Positions 54,558 to 63,084 of a DNA stretch of 64,000 nucleotides are shown here, piece by piece. Source of the DNA: Alphaproteobacteria bacterium. GTDB taxonomy: Bacteria; Pseudomonadota; Alphaproteobacteria; Elsterales; Elsteraceae. The stretch's first letter is position 1. The number at the start of each line of letters is the position of its first letter. Location: positions 61,721 to 125,720 of the forward strand of contig RDXE01000040.1 in the NCBI GenBank assembly GCA_004292755.1, given 5' to 3'. The position numbers and the translations under genes are program-made. Below the pieces are notes generated by a model. The model was not told the origin of the DNA and ran no database searches. It saw nothing but the letters and a program-made list of their open reading frames with translations.

Positions 54558-55757
54558 CTATGGCCGCTCCGTCGCGAGGGCGGGTCGGATCACTAGGCGA
54601 TAGACCAAACTGGCGACTAGGCCAGTCACCGCCATCACCACCCCCATGGCAAAGGCGCTGCCGTCATGCAGGCGGCCAACGGCGAAGCCAGCAAGCGCAC
54701 CGCAGCCATAGGTCAAGGCGCCGGACAGCGCCGATGCCGTGCCCGCCAGGGCTGGGACTTTTTCCAATGCCCCCGCCATTGCGTTGGCGGCGATGGTGCT
54801 GAGCGGGGTGAGATAGACAGCGAGGCAAATCACCAGCAGCGGCAGGCCACCCCACCCAGTCGCGCCCACCACAGCGAGGCTGAGCCCGCCAACCAGATTG
54901 GCGACCAGCGCCCAACTGAGCATGCGCTCCGAACCATAGCGGGGTATCAGGCGGCGGTTCAGGGCATTGACCCCCACCATCAACACGACGGGGATGCCGA
55001 ACAAGGCGCCATACCATTCGGCGGGCACGCCATAGAGGTCGATGAACACGAAGGGCGAGCCCGAAAAGTACGCAAACATTCCCGCGAAGGCGGCACTGCT
55101 GGCAAGCGCATAGCCAATGAAGCTGCGCATTACCAACAGGCGGGCATAGTCCCGCAACACCACACGCCAGGGGGCGGTGGAGCGGCGCTCCACAGGCAGC
55201 GTCTCACGCACTTTGACGTGGGTGGCAACCAGCGTCAGCGCCCCATAGAGGGCGAGGAAGACGAAAATGCCGCGCCACCCAGTCCATACCAGCAACCAGC
55301 CGCCGACGAAGGGAGCAACCAGCGGTGCCGCCAGAAAGATCATGCTGAGCAGCGACATCAGGCGCGCGCTTTCCTCCCGGTCAAACTGATCACGCACCAT
55401 GGCGCGCACCACCACAGGCCCAACCCCGGCGCCCAATCCCTGCAGGAAGCGCGCGGCGATCAGCGTTTCGATCGACCACGCGACGGCACACAGCAAGGTG
55501 GAGGCGATGTAGATCAGCAGCCCGACCCGGATCGGCAGCAGGCGACCGGCACGGTCGCTCCACGGGCCGATCACCAACTGACCACCGGCAAAGCCGATCA
55601 TGTAGAGCCCAAGCGTCAATTGCACGGCGCCAATGTCGGCATCGAGGGCGCGCTGCAGCGTCGGCATCGCCGGCAGATACGCGTCGATGGTGAAGGGTGC
55701 CACCGCCATCAAGGCAGCCAGCACAACCGCCAGCACGGCGGAGGGAGGGTGAGACAT
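54558..55757 (-). CDS. MFS drug exporter, Bcr/CflA-like
   Basis: 399-residue transporter with about 12 membrane helices. FTIDAYLPAMPTLQRALDAD is the N-terminal DHA1 Bcr/CflA-type segment, QLVIGPWSDRAGRLLPIRVG the A-motif, and RFLQGLGAGVGPVVVRAMVRD the following family segment. It is likely a proton-driven multidrug or metabolite exporter. ATG 55757 follows GGGGAGGGG. It converges on the PaaK-like gene (one base apart) and lies 34 bases downstream of dnaE2 on the same strand; exporters are not usual members of the imu cassette, so cotranscription may be incidental. Confidence 0.9.
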   Translation of the reverse strand: MSHPPSAVLAVVLAALMAVAPFTIDAYLPAMPTLQRALDADIGAVQLTLGLYMIGFAGGQLVIGPWSDRAGRLLPIRVGLLIYIASTLLCAVAWSIETLIAARFLQGLGAGVGPVVVRAMVRDQFDREESARLMSLLSMIFLAAPLVAPFVGGWLLVWTGWRGIFVFLALYGALTLVATHVKVRETLPVERRSTAPWRVVLRDYARLLVMRSFIGYALASSAAFAGMFAYFSGSPFVFIDLYGVPAEWYGALFGIPVVLMVGVNALNRRLIPRYGSERMLSWALVANLVGGLSLAVVGATGWGGLPLLVICLAVYLTPLSTIAANAMAGALEKVPALAGTASALSGALTYGCGALAGFAVGRLHDGSAFAMGVVMAVTGLVASLVYRLVIRPALATERP

Positions 55758-55791
55758 CACCCCTCCCCTGTAGCCCGGCAGCGGTCGCCTG

Positions 55792-58700
55792 TCACCGGAA
55801 GTTCCGGGCCATGCGGTGGATGTCCCGCACGGCGCCTGTGCTGTTGTGATCCGGTGGCGGCCCCATCTCTGGGCTGTTGGCCGCTGGCGCGACGGTGCGC
55901 TGATCGGCGGTTGGTCGCCGCACCTCGTCCGCACGGGCCATGGTGGCGCGGGCGATGCTGGGAAGCGCGGCCTGCAAATCCGCCAGATCGCGCCCGGCCA
56001 GAGTGGCCAGGATGTCGGTGCGATCCTCCAGGGCATCAACCACCAGATGGGTGACCCCGCTTTCATGCTGCACCCGGCCACGGGCAACCAGCAGGGCTGA
56101 TCCCAGCACGATGCGGCGATGGCGCTCAAACACATCGGGCCAGACGATCAAATTGGCGATGCCAGTCTCATCCTCCAGGGTGATGAAGATGGTACCCTTG
56201 GCTGAGCCCGGCCGCTGGCGCACCAGCACCAGCCCAGCCACACCAACCCGGCGGCCATTGGCGGCGGCGGCCAAACGCTCCGTCGCAATCAGGTTCACCC
56301 GCTCCAAATCCCGGCGCAGGAACGCCAGCGGGTGATGCTTCAACGACAGGCCGAGGCGCGCATAATCATGCAAGACATGGGCGCCGGGCAGCAGGTCTGG
56401 CAATGCCATCAGCGGCTCGGGCCGGGCCTCGGCGGCGACGAACAACGGCAAGGGGGCGGTGTCGAGGCCGCGCAACTCCCACTCCGCCCGGCGCCGGTCC
56501 AGGCCCAGAGTGTGAAACCCGTCAGCCGCCGCCAGCTTGGCAAGGGTGCTGGCCGCCACACCAGAACGCGCCAGGGCATCGGCGATGCTGCGATAGCCAG
56601 CACCGCGGGCGGCAACCAGCCGCTCAAACTCCTGGCTCTGCGCCCCTTTCACAAGGCGAAAGCCCAGCTGCACGGCAAAGCCACCGCGCGAGGCACCATC
56701 GCGCACCAAGGCGCTGTCCCACTGGGAGCGGTTGAGGTCGGGCGCCAACACCCGAACCCCATGTTCGCGCGCATCGCGCACGATCTGGGCCGGGGCATAA
56801 AACCCCATGGGTTGGGAGTTCAGCAGCGCCGCACAGAAGGCAGCGGGATAGGCGCACTTGATCCAGGCCGAGACATACACCAGCAACGCGAAGGACGCGG
56901 CATGGCTTTCCGGGAAACCATAGGTGCCGAACCCTTCGATCTGACGAAAACAACGGGTGGCGAAGTCCCGGTCATAGCCCCGCGCGACCATGCCCTCAAT
57001 CAACTTGGTCTCGAATTCGTGAATGATGCCAACCTTGCGGAAGGTTGCCATTGCGCGCCGCAAACGATCCGCCTCGGCCGGGGTGAAGCCCGCAGCGACG
57101 ATGGCAATCTTCATCGCCTGCTCTTGGAACAGGGGCACGCCTAAGGTTTTGCCCAGCACCGCCTCCAACTCCTGGGACGGGAAGGACACCGCCTCCTTGC
57201 CCTGACGGCGGCGCAGATAGGGGTGGACCATGTCGCCCTGGATCGGACCGGGGCGGACAATCGCCACTTGAATCACGAGGTCGTAATAGCAGCGCGGGCG
57301 CAAGCGCGGCAGCATCGACATTTGCGCCCGGCTTTCGACTTGAAACACGCCGAGACTGTCGGCGCGGCTGAGCATCTCATACACCTCCGGCTGTTCGGAG
57401 GGGACCGTTGCCAAGTCATAGCCATGGCCCCACGCGCCCTCAATCAAATGAAACGCGCGGCGAATGCAGCTCAACATGCCAAGGGCCAGGATATCGACCT
57501 TCAGGATGCGCAGGGCATCCAGATCATCCTTGTCCCATTCGATCACGGTGCGGTCGGCCATGGCGGCGTTGGTCACTGGCACCACTTCATCCAGGCGCCC
57601 GCGGGTGATGACAAATCCGCCGACATGCTGGGACAAGTGACGCGGGAAGCCCACCACGTCGCGCGCGATCTCCAGCATCAGGCGCAGGGCTGGTTGATCG
57701 GGGTCAAGCCCAGCTTCGCGCACGCGCACGGGGTCAATCGCCTCCTGCCCCCAACCCCACAGGGTGCTGGTGATCTGCTCCACAGTGTCGATAGCAAAGC
57801 CAAGCGCCTTGCCGACATCGCGCACGGCACCACGCGCCCGGTAACAAGTGACCGCTGCCGCCAGACCGGCGCGATGGCGGCCATAACGCTGGTAAATGTG
57901 CTGGATCACCTCCTCCCGGCGTTCATGCTCGAAGTCGACATCGATATCGGGTGGCTCGCCACGCTCGGCGGAGACAAAGCGCTCGAACAGCAAATCCACC
58001 TTGGTTGGGTCCACGGCCGTGATGCCAAGGCAGTAGCACACGGCAGAATTGGCCGCCGATCCGCGCCCCTGACACAAGATGCCGCGATCCCGCGCAAAGC
58101 GCACAATCTCATGGACGGTGAGGAAATACGGCGCATAGCCAAGGCTGCGGATCAGGGTCAATTCGTGGGTGATGGCCGCCGCCACGGCCGCAGGCACGCC
58201 GCCTGGGAAGCGCCGCTCCGCCCCGGCCGCGGTCAAACGCTCCAACGTGGTTTGAGGGTCCTCGCCCGCGACGGAGATTTCATCGGGATACTCATAGCCC
58301 AGTTGATCCAGGGCGAAGGTGCAACTGGCGACCAGCCGCATGCTCTCCGCCACGGCGTCGGGATGGTCGCGAAACAGCCGGGCCATCTCAGCCGGGGCTT
58401 TCAGATGCCGCTCGCCATTGGCAGCCAGGTGCAAGCCCGCCGCCGCCACTGTGGTGCCAAGGCGCACCGCGGTAAGAACATCCTGCACCACCCGGCGGGC
58501 GGGGATGTGGTGGTGGACGTCGTTGGTGGCGAGCAAGGCCAATCGGCGAGACGCCGCAAGGGCAGCCAGCCGCGCCAGACGCTCGCGATCGGCCCCATCA
58601 TAGCGGCACACCGCTGCAAGGCGCGGACGCCCCCCGCGCAGTGCCAGCAGATGATCCAGCAGGCCCGGCAGGCGCGGGTCGTCGGGTTCAGCCATCACCA

Positions 58701-59064
58701 CCAACTGCTGGCCCTGCAGATGCCCGGCGAGGTCGGCCACACCCAACGCACACTCCCCCTTCGGCGCCCGGCGGCGGCCAAGGGTGATCAGCCGACACAA
58801 GCGCCCCCAGGCGGCACGATCCTCGGGATAGACCAGCAGGTCTGGGGCATCGCCCAGCACCAGACGCGCCCCTGGCACCAAGCGCACGCCATGGTCACGC
58901 GCGGCGACATGGGCCCGCACCACGCCTGCCACGCTGTTGTGATCGGTCACCGCGATGGCGCGATGCCCCAGGGCCTTGGCCGTCGCCACCATCTCACCGG
59001 GGTGCGAGGCCCCGATGAGAAAACTGTAGTTGGTGGTAACCGCCAGCTCGGCAAACGCAACCAT
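55792..59064 (-). CDS. dnaE2: Error-prone DNA polymerase III alpha subunit DnaE2 (ImuC)
   Basis: 1090-residue translesion polymerase of the C family. The PHP domain starts FAELAVTTNYSFLIGASHPG with AVTDHNSVAGVVRAH; the palm holds the polymerase motifs including SAANSAVCYCLGIT and DIDVDFEHERREEVIQHIYQ with catalytic acidic residues; the OB-fold region ends with TFITLEDE-type sequence and a C-terminal RNFR tail. With ImuA and ImuB it performs SOS-induced mutagenesis. It is 84 bases downstream of imuB, so all three likely share the SOS promoter at imuA. Confidence 0.96.
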   Translation of the reverse strand: MVAFAELAVTTNYSFLIGASHPGEMVATAKALGHRAIAVTDHNSVAGVVRAHVAARDHGVRLVPGARLVLGDAPDLLVYPEDRAAWGRLCRLITLGRRRAPKGECALGVADLAGHLQGQQLVVMAEPDDPRLPGLLDHLLALRGGRPRLAAVCRYDGADRERLARLAALAASRRLALLATNDVHHHIPARRVVQDVLTAVRLGTTVAAAGLHLAANGERHLKAPAEMARLFRDHPDAVAESMRLVASCTFALDQLGYEYPDEISVAGEDPQTTLERLTAAGAERRFPGGVPAAVAAAITHELTLIRSLGYAPYFLTVHEIVRFARDRGILCQGRGSAANSAVCYCLGITAVDPTKVDLLFERFVSAERGEPPDIDVDFEHERREEVIQHIYQRYGRHRAGLAAAVTCYRARGAVRDVGKALGFAIDTVEQITSTLWGWGQEAIDPVRVREAGLDPDQPALRLMLEIARDVVGFPRHLSQHVGGFVITRGRLDEVVPVTNAAMADRTVIEWDKDDLDALRILKVDILALGMLSCIRRAFHLIEGAWGHGYDLATVPSEQPEVYEMLSRADSLGVFQVESRAQMSMLPRLRPRCYYDLVIQVAIVRPGPIQGDMVHPYLRRRQGKEAVSFPSQELEAVLGKTLGVPLFQEQAMKIAIVAAGFTPAEADRLRRAMATFRKVGIIHEFETKLIEGMVARGYDRDFATRCFRQIEGFGTYGFPESHAASFALLVYVSAWIKCAYPAAFCAALLNSQPMGFYAPAQIVRDAREHGVRVLAPDLNRSQWDSALVRDGASRGGFAVQLGFRLVKGAQSQEFERLVAARGAGYRSIADALARSGVAASTLAKLAAADGFHTLGLDRRRAEWELRGLDTAPLPLFVAAEARPEPLMALPDLLPGAHVLHDYARLGLSLKHHPLAFLRRDLERVNLIATERLAAAANGRRVGVAGLVLVRQRPGSAKGTIFITLEDETGIANLIVWPDVFERHRRIVLGSALLVARGRVQHESGVTHLVVDALEDRTDILATLAGRDLADLQAALPSIARATMARADEVRRPTADQRTVAPAANSPEMGPPPDHNSTGAVRDIHRMARNFR

Positions 59065-59148
59065 TGGCAGGGATCGCAGTCAGCAGGGCCGCAAGAGACA
59101 CAAAGACAGGCTGAGCGCGATGACCGGCTGGGCCAGACCCCAGCAGGA

Positions 59149-60732
59149 TCAAGCAAACAACCCGTGCAGATACCAGCGCGGATCCGGGGTTTGACCGTAA
59201 AGACCATCGCGGTACAGCCAGTAGCGATGGCCTTGCTCATCCTCAACCCGATAGTAGTCGCGGGTGTTGGCATCGCCCCGCCACCATTCCGGGGCGATGC
59301 GCTCCGGCCCATCGGCGCGGGCGACAGCAAGGCGCACGCCCCGCCAGCGGAACCAGCGCGGCGGCTCGTCTGGCAGCAGCGCCATCGCCTCAATCGGCTC
59401 TGGTCGCGGCAGGAGTCGAACCGGGCGCGGATGCGCCGAAGAGGAGGCCACGCGCGGATGCGCCGGGGAGGAGGCAACCGGTGTGGCCTCGGCATCGATC
59501 GGGGCGAGGCGCTGGGCGCGCTCTGGCACATGGCTTTCGCGCGCAACCAATCGGCCAACACGATGGCGGCCAAGACGCTGGGTCAGGCGGTCCAACAGCG
59601 GCAGCGGGGCGGCGGCGGGCATCGGGGCGGTGCCCAGCGGCAATTGCTCAGGCGCCAGCGGCTCCACTTCCGGAGCGGAGAGGGCGACCACGTCGACGCC
59701 ATGACCGGGGTCCAGCTTGTCGAGGTCGCGGCGGAACAGCCGGGCCAAGTGAGCGATGTCGCGGCTGGCGCGGTGGGTGCCGATGCTCAACCGGCGCACC
59801 GCCCCATCGACGCGAAACACCTCCAGCTCCAGCTTGCGGGCGCCGACACCGGCATGGCCCAGTTGGGTGACCAGAGCCGCCAGCAAGCGATCCACCAGGG
59901 CGGCAATCTGCTCGGCCGTTGCCACAGGCTCCGGCAGGGTCAGCCGGGTGCGATGGCGCGGCACGGGGCGGCGCGGCTGGATCGGTTCCGGGGCGCCGAG
60001 GATTTGCTCCAGCCGCCGCACCACCAGAGCGCCGAACCGCTCCGCCACCGGGGCGCGCGGACGCTCGGCAATATCGGCGACGCGCTGCAATCCGAAATGC
60101 TGCAACTCAGCCGCTGCGGCACCGATGCGCAGGGCCGCGACCGGCAGAGCCAGCACTGCTGCCCGCTCCTCCCCACTGGCGAGCACCAAGCCAGGGGCTG
60201 CCCGCTCGTCAAAGCGCGCCAGAGCCCACGCAGCACCAGGACTGGACGCCACCGCCATGCGCCCCTGATAGCCCAGCCGGGCAAGGCGACGGCGGGCGTC
60301 AGCGATCACTGCCGCCTCGCCGCCAAACAAGTGGGCGGTGCCAGTCAAATCCAGCAGCAGGCCAGCGCCGCCATCGGTGATCTCTGGCTCAGCCGCTGCC
60401 CAGGGGGTGTAGCGCCCGGCCCAATCGGCCAGATCATCCAGTGCGCGCCGATCCGCGGCCGGATCGGCATCGCGGGCCTGCACCTCGGGCACACGCGCGC
60501 GGGCATCGCCCAAGCTTTGACCGGGGGCGAGGCCCAGGCTGGCCGCGATATCGTCCACAGCCGTGATCACCTGCCGACCAGCTGTGGTGCTGACCAGCAC
60601 CAGCGGGCGATCAGGCGACAGCGGCGTCAGGCTGCGGCGCCGCAGCCGGTCGGTCGAAAACCGGGGCAAGGCCACGGCCAGCACCCGGCGTGGGGCGGCG
60701 GAGGCTGCGGTCGCTGCGATCAAATCGGCCAT
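59149..60732 (-). CDS. imuB: ImuB, inactive Y-family polymerase-like hub protein
   Basis: 527 residues. ImuB resembles Y-family polymerases but characterised members lack catalytic acids and act as the hub joining ImuA, DnaE2 and the beta clamp. LAVALPRFSTDRLRRRSLTP at the N-terminus lacks the usual Asp pair. Q363-L-P-L-G matches the clamp-binding motif described for mycobacterial ImuB (QLPLWG). The family's C-terminal motif RDYYRVEDEQGHRYWLYRDG and WYLHGLFA are present. ATG 60732 begins within the imuA reading frame, giving an unusually long 122-base overlap. Confidence 0.93.
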   Translation of the reverse strand: MADLIAATAASAAPRRVLAVALPRFSTDRLRRRSLTPLSPDRPLVLVSTTAGRQVITAVDDIAASLGLAPGQSLGDARARVPEVQARDADPAADRRALDDLADWAGRYTPWAAAEPEITDGGAGLLLDLTGTAHLFGGEAAVIADARRRLARLGYQGRMAVASSPGAAWALARFDERAAPGLVLASGEERAAVLALPVAALRIGAAAAELQHFGLQRVADIAERPRAPVAERFGALVVRRLEQILGAPEPIQPRRPVPRHRTRLTLPEPVATAEQIAALVDRLLAALVTQLGHAGVGARKLELEVFRVDGAVRRLSIGTHRASRDIAHLARLFRRDLDKLDPGHGVDVVALSAPEVEPLAPEQLPLGTAPMPAAAPLPLLDRLTQRLGRHRVGRLVARESHVPERAQRLAPIDAEATPVASSPAHPRVASSSAHPRPVRLLPRPEPIEAMALLPDEPPRWFRWRGVRLAVARADGPERIAPEWWRGDANTRDYYRVEDEQGHRYWLYRDGLYGQTPDPRWYLHGLFA

Positions 60733-61447
60733 CGTTCCACTCCATCTCCCAAGAGGTTGGTGCCAGGCCGCGGCCCCGCACCAGATCAACCCGCCAGCGT
60801 GTTGCGCCAACGCTGCCCGCCGCGGCTGGCGACGAGGGGGCAGCTGTGATCCGCCAAATCGCATGGGCGCCAACTGCAGGCTCCGGCGCCACCAGCAAGC
60901 CGGTGGCCCCCCCTGCCTCAGCCGCCAATTGCAGCCGCCGGGCAGCGGTTAGCGGCACGGTTGCAGCCTCGGCCACCACCACGGCGACGTCTGGGCTGCG
61001 CAGGGCTTCTTCGGCTGCCCACAACAGCTCCGTCCCGCTGGCCTGAACCAGGATCAAGCGGTCGGCGGGCAACCCAAACCCCACCGCCCCGGCGAGGCAG
61101 AGGTCGGGCCGCGGCGCAATCCACACCACAGCGGCAGCACCCGCCTTGGCAGCCGCCAGCCGCCCGGCTGCCACCGCGGCAAAGCCAAGGGCGGCCGCAC
61201 AGTCAACGGCACGCTCCCCCGCCAGCCCATGGACCACCCCCGTCGCCAAAGCGAGCCCCGGCAAGCGCCCGGAGGGGTCCAGCGCCACGCTTGGCCGCTC
61301 CCGCCCCCCCATCTCCAGCGCCCGCACCTCGCGCTTCAACGCCACCAACCGCTCCCCAGCCGCGCCACCCACTGGTGTGGCGAGGCTGGGCAGAGACGGC
61401 ACAGAGTCGGGGCTGCCCCCGGCGATCAACCGAAGCTGTGTGGCCAT
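60611..61447 (-). CDS. imuA: ImuA, RecA-like SOS mutagenesis protein
   Basis: 278-residue RecA-related accessory protein. The order ATGVVHGLAGERAVDCAAAL, AAVVWIAPRPDL, LILVQASGTELLWAAEEALR and WRVDLVRGRGLAPTSWEMEW matches ImuA. It has no good Walker A, as expected for the family. ATG 61447 has GGGAG six bases upstream. Two SOS boxes lie 45-76 bases upstream. The extended C-terminus overlaps imuB by 122 bases; a shorter imuB start would lessen this but drops conserved residues. Confidence 0.93.
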   Translation of the reverse strand: MATQLRLIAGGSPDSVPSLPSLATPVGGAAGERLVALKREVRALEMGGRERPSVALDPSGRLPGLALATGVVHGLAGERAVDCAAALGFAAVAAGRLAAAKAGAAAVVWIAPRPDLCLAGAVGFGLPADRLILVQASGTELLWAAEEALRSPDVAVVVAEAATVPLTAARRLQLAAEAGGATGLLVAPEPAVGAHAIWRITAAPSSPAAAGSVGATRWRVDLVRGRGLAPTSWEMEWNDGRFDRSDRSLRRPTPGAGRGLAPVFDRPAAAPQPDAAVA

Positions 61448-61491
61448 GCGCGGCTCCCATGCCGACGGATCGGCGGGTGACTGATGGGTTC

Positions 61492-61506
61492 GTTCGGTTT
61501 TTGTTC
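61492..61506. promoter_or_regulatory. LexA SOS box 1 (GTTC-N7-GTTC)
   Basis: Exact GTTC, seven bases, GTTC, the alphaproteobacterial LexA-binding direct repeat, 45 bases upstream of the imuA ATG (61447). Confidence 0.88.
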
Positions 61507-61508
61507 TA

Positions 61509-61523
61509 GTTCATTTTTTGTTC
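61509..61523. promoter_or_regulatory. LexA SOS box 2 (GTTC-N7-GTTC)
   Basis: A second exact GTTC-N7-GTTC, two bases beyond box 1 (start-to-start 17 bases), so both boxes may be bound side by side to control imuA-imuB-dnaE2. Confidence 0.88.
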
Positions 61524-61639
61524 CGCCGCAAGGGCGATGTTTTGGGGGACCAGCACCATGCTGGCGAGACACCAAGCGCCGCGTGACTGCAGTGGGAACT
61601 GAAGCGCGAGGTCCCGCTCAAGTCCGCGAGAGTGGCGCG

Positions 61640-62620
61640 CTAAGGTTTGGGAAAGGGGCGGAGCGTTTGGGGATCGATCTCTTGCCCATCTGGCCCGATT
61701 AGCTTTCTAAGGCGTCGCAGACCAGCGAGCGGTGAAAGGTCGATCACACGCGTCCCACCGAGATAAAGATGGGTCAAGCTCTGGAGACCAGCGAGCGGCG
61801 AGACGTCGGTCACTCCAGTCTCACTGAGATCAAGCTCGATCAGGCTCTGGAGACCAGCGAGCGCAGAGACGTCGGTCGCCTTCGTCCAACTCAGATAAAG
61901 CGCGACCAAGCTCTGGAGACCAGCGAGCGGCGAGACGTCGGTCACACTCGTGGCACGGAGCTCAAGCATGGTCAGGCTTTGAAGACCTGCGAGCGGAGAA
62001 ACGTCGGTCACACCCGTCCAACTCAGATCAAGCCGGGTCAGGCTCTGGAGACCGGCGAGCGGTGAAAGGTCCGTAACCTGCGTACCAGTGAGGTTCAGGC
62101 TGGTCAGATTGGGGAGCCTGGAAACATCTGAGATATCTGATAACTTCTCACCCGGAAAATCTAACTCTGTAATCCAAGGCAGCCATGATTCTTTTAGAAG
62201 TTCTTTTTTTATTATACGTCGATGAACTTCTTCTAAGTCAAAATCGGCAGGCGGAGACTTTGCCCAATGCCCTGTTTGTGACCCGCGATCCAATAGTGCT
62301 GCTGCGTCTTCAGGATCAAGGGTCGCATTGACCAGAATGGTTGTTTCATCGAGAACAGCATCGCGTAGCCCAGTGCCACGAAGGTCCGCATCGGTAAAAT
62401 TGAAGCCCCGTATATCCCATCGTGCGGCACCGAACGGCAAACCGGACAAGTCCGCACCAATGAAGCTTCTACTGGGATTGAGGCCACTTGCTGAAACAAG
62501 TCTTCCAAAACTCCGACTTCTTGATTTGCGTAGCTTCTGTAGATCCTTGATCGTTTCTTGATCAAGATGCCATACTCCGACGAGCGCATCCTTTGTGGCG
62601 TTCTTATTATCGCTAGGCAT
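61640..62620 (-). CDS. Pentapeptide-repeat plus leucine-rich-repeat protein
   Basis: 326-residue protein in two parts. About residues 50-100 contain pentapeptide-like repeats (FIGADLSGLPFGAARWDIRG, FTDADLRGTGLRDAVLDETT). About residues 170-310 are six 22-residue leucine-rich repeats of the form LQSLTRLDLSWTGVTDVSPL-AG. The scaffold is nearly constant while the exposed xLxL positions vary. Such repeats usually bind proteins. ATG 62620 (or TTG 62623) overlaps the stop of the preceding frame. The repeat part is G+C-rich and the N-terminal part A+T-richer, indicating a mosaic origin. No signal peptide or membrane segment, so cytosolic. Target unknown. Confidence 0.8.
   Translation of the reverse strand: MPSDNKNATKDALVGVWHLDQETIKDLQKLRKSRSRSFGRLVSASGLNPSRSFIGADLSGLPFGAARWDIRGFNFTDADLRGTGLRDAVLDETTILVNATLDPEDAAALLDRGSQTGHWAKSPPADFDLEEVHRRIIKKELLKESWLPWITELDFPGEKLSDISDVSRLPNLTSLNLTGTQVTDLSPLAGLQSLTRLDLSWTGVTDVSPLAGLQSLTMLELRATSVTDVSPLAGLQSLVALYLSWTKATDVSALAGLQSLIELDLSETGVTDVSPLAGLQSLTHLYLGGTRVIDLSPLAGLRRLRKLIGPDGQEIDPQTLRPFPKP
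61715..62110 (-). repeat. Six tandem 66-bp repeats coding for LRRs
   Basis: Repeat boundaries fall at about 61781, 61847, 61913, 61979, 62045 and 62111, exactly 66 bases apart. The scaffold bases are near-identical in most units and differences cluster in the part that codes for the ligand-facing strand. Not a CRISPR: repeats are contiguous and coding. Confidence 0.85.
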
Positions 62621-62871
62621 CAATCATCGTCCGGTCTATGTGGTAAACTGTAAACAGTTTCAGCAATCGTCAATCTTCCTGCAGCATCCATATCCTCCAG
62701 TATACGAAGTTCTGCCAATCGCTCTTTCAATAGAACTAACGCGTGATTATAGTCTCCGGTGAATTTCCGAAGCCCTTCAGTACGCTCGATCTGCGCGTCA
62801 CTTTTCAGATTTGCCAAAATTCGCCCGATCAGTTTTGGTTTATGCGAATCTTTAATGTCTTGATTCGCCAT
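62620..62871 (-). CDS. Small hypothetical protein, or tail of a broken gene
   Basis: 83 residues from ATG 62871, behind AGAAGAGA: MANQDIKDSHKPKLIGRILA, then a charged helical region (ERTEGLRKFTGDYNHALVLL). I do not recognise it. The same frame is open upstream to the TAA at 63085-63087 and looks coding there, so this ATG may be internal to a longer protein. Its stop overlaps the LRR gene start (TGATG). A+T-rich, unlike the core genome. Confidence 0.5.
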   Translation of the reverse strand: MANQDIKDSHKPKLIGRILANLKSDAQIERTEGLRKFTGDYNHALVLLKERLAELRILEDMDAAGRLTIAETVYSLPHRPDDD

Positions 62872-63084
62872 ATTCTCTTCTTTTTGTTCATCTTCAAAAA
62901 CATGGAAAAGAGGTTTATCTTTAAGTCCCTGGACACACAAATAAGAGCCATACAGTGATCCTCCATCATTTATGTTACGCGGATCACCAAATTTATGGAC
63001 GCCAATAGTCCACTGATTACTCAGGGTCTGAACAACAATTCTAATCGGCGGTTTTGTAGATACAGTCGCCTCTACTTTATGTTC
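62872..63084 (-). pseudogene. Open, coding-like frame without a start codon
   Basis: 71 codons continuous with the 83-residue frame downstream and in phase with the gene upstream, from which one TAA (63085-63087) separates it. It reads EHKVEATVSTKPPIRIVVQT, then LSNQWTIGVHKFGDPRNIND and GGSLYGSYLCVQGLKDKPLF. No ATG or GTG lies in it; the only TTG is at 62940. Either the TAA is a nonsense mutation that split one gene of about 318 codons or translation starts unusually here. Confidence 0.5.

Noticed and set aside
57223..60849. A 1208-codon open frame on the plus strand opposite dnaE2 and imuB
   Set aside because: It is the mirror of well-recognised minus-strand genes; its translation is rich in H, Q, R and G with no family motif, as expected for antisense of GC-rich coding DNA.
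61715..62110. Regular 66-bp repeats considered as a CRISPR or other non-coding array
   Set aside because: Repeats are contiguous without spacers, in frame, and code for leucine-rich repeats.
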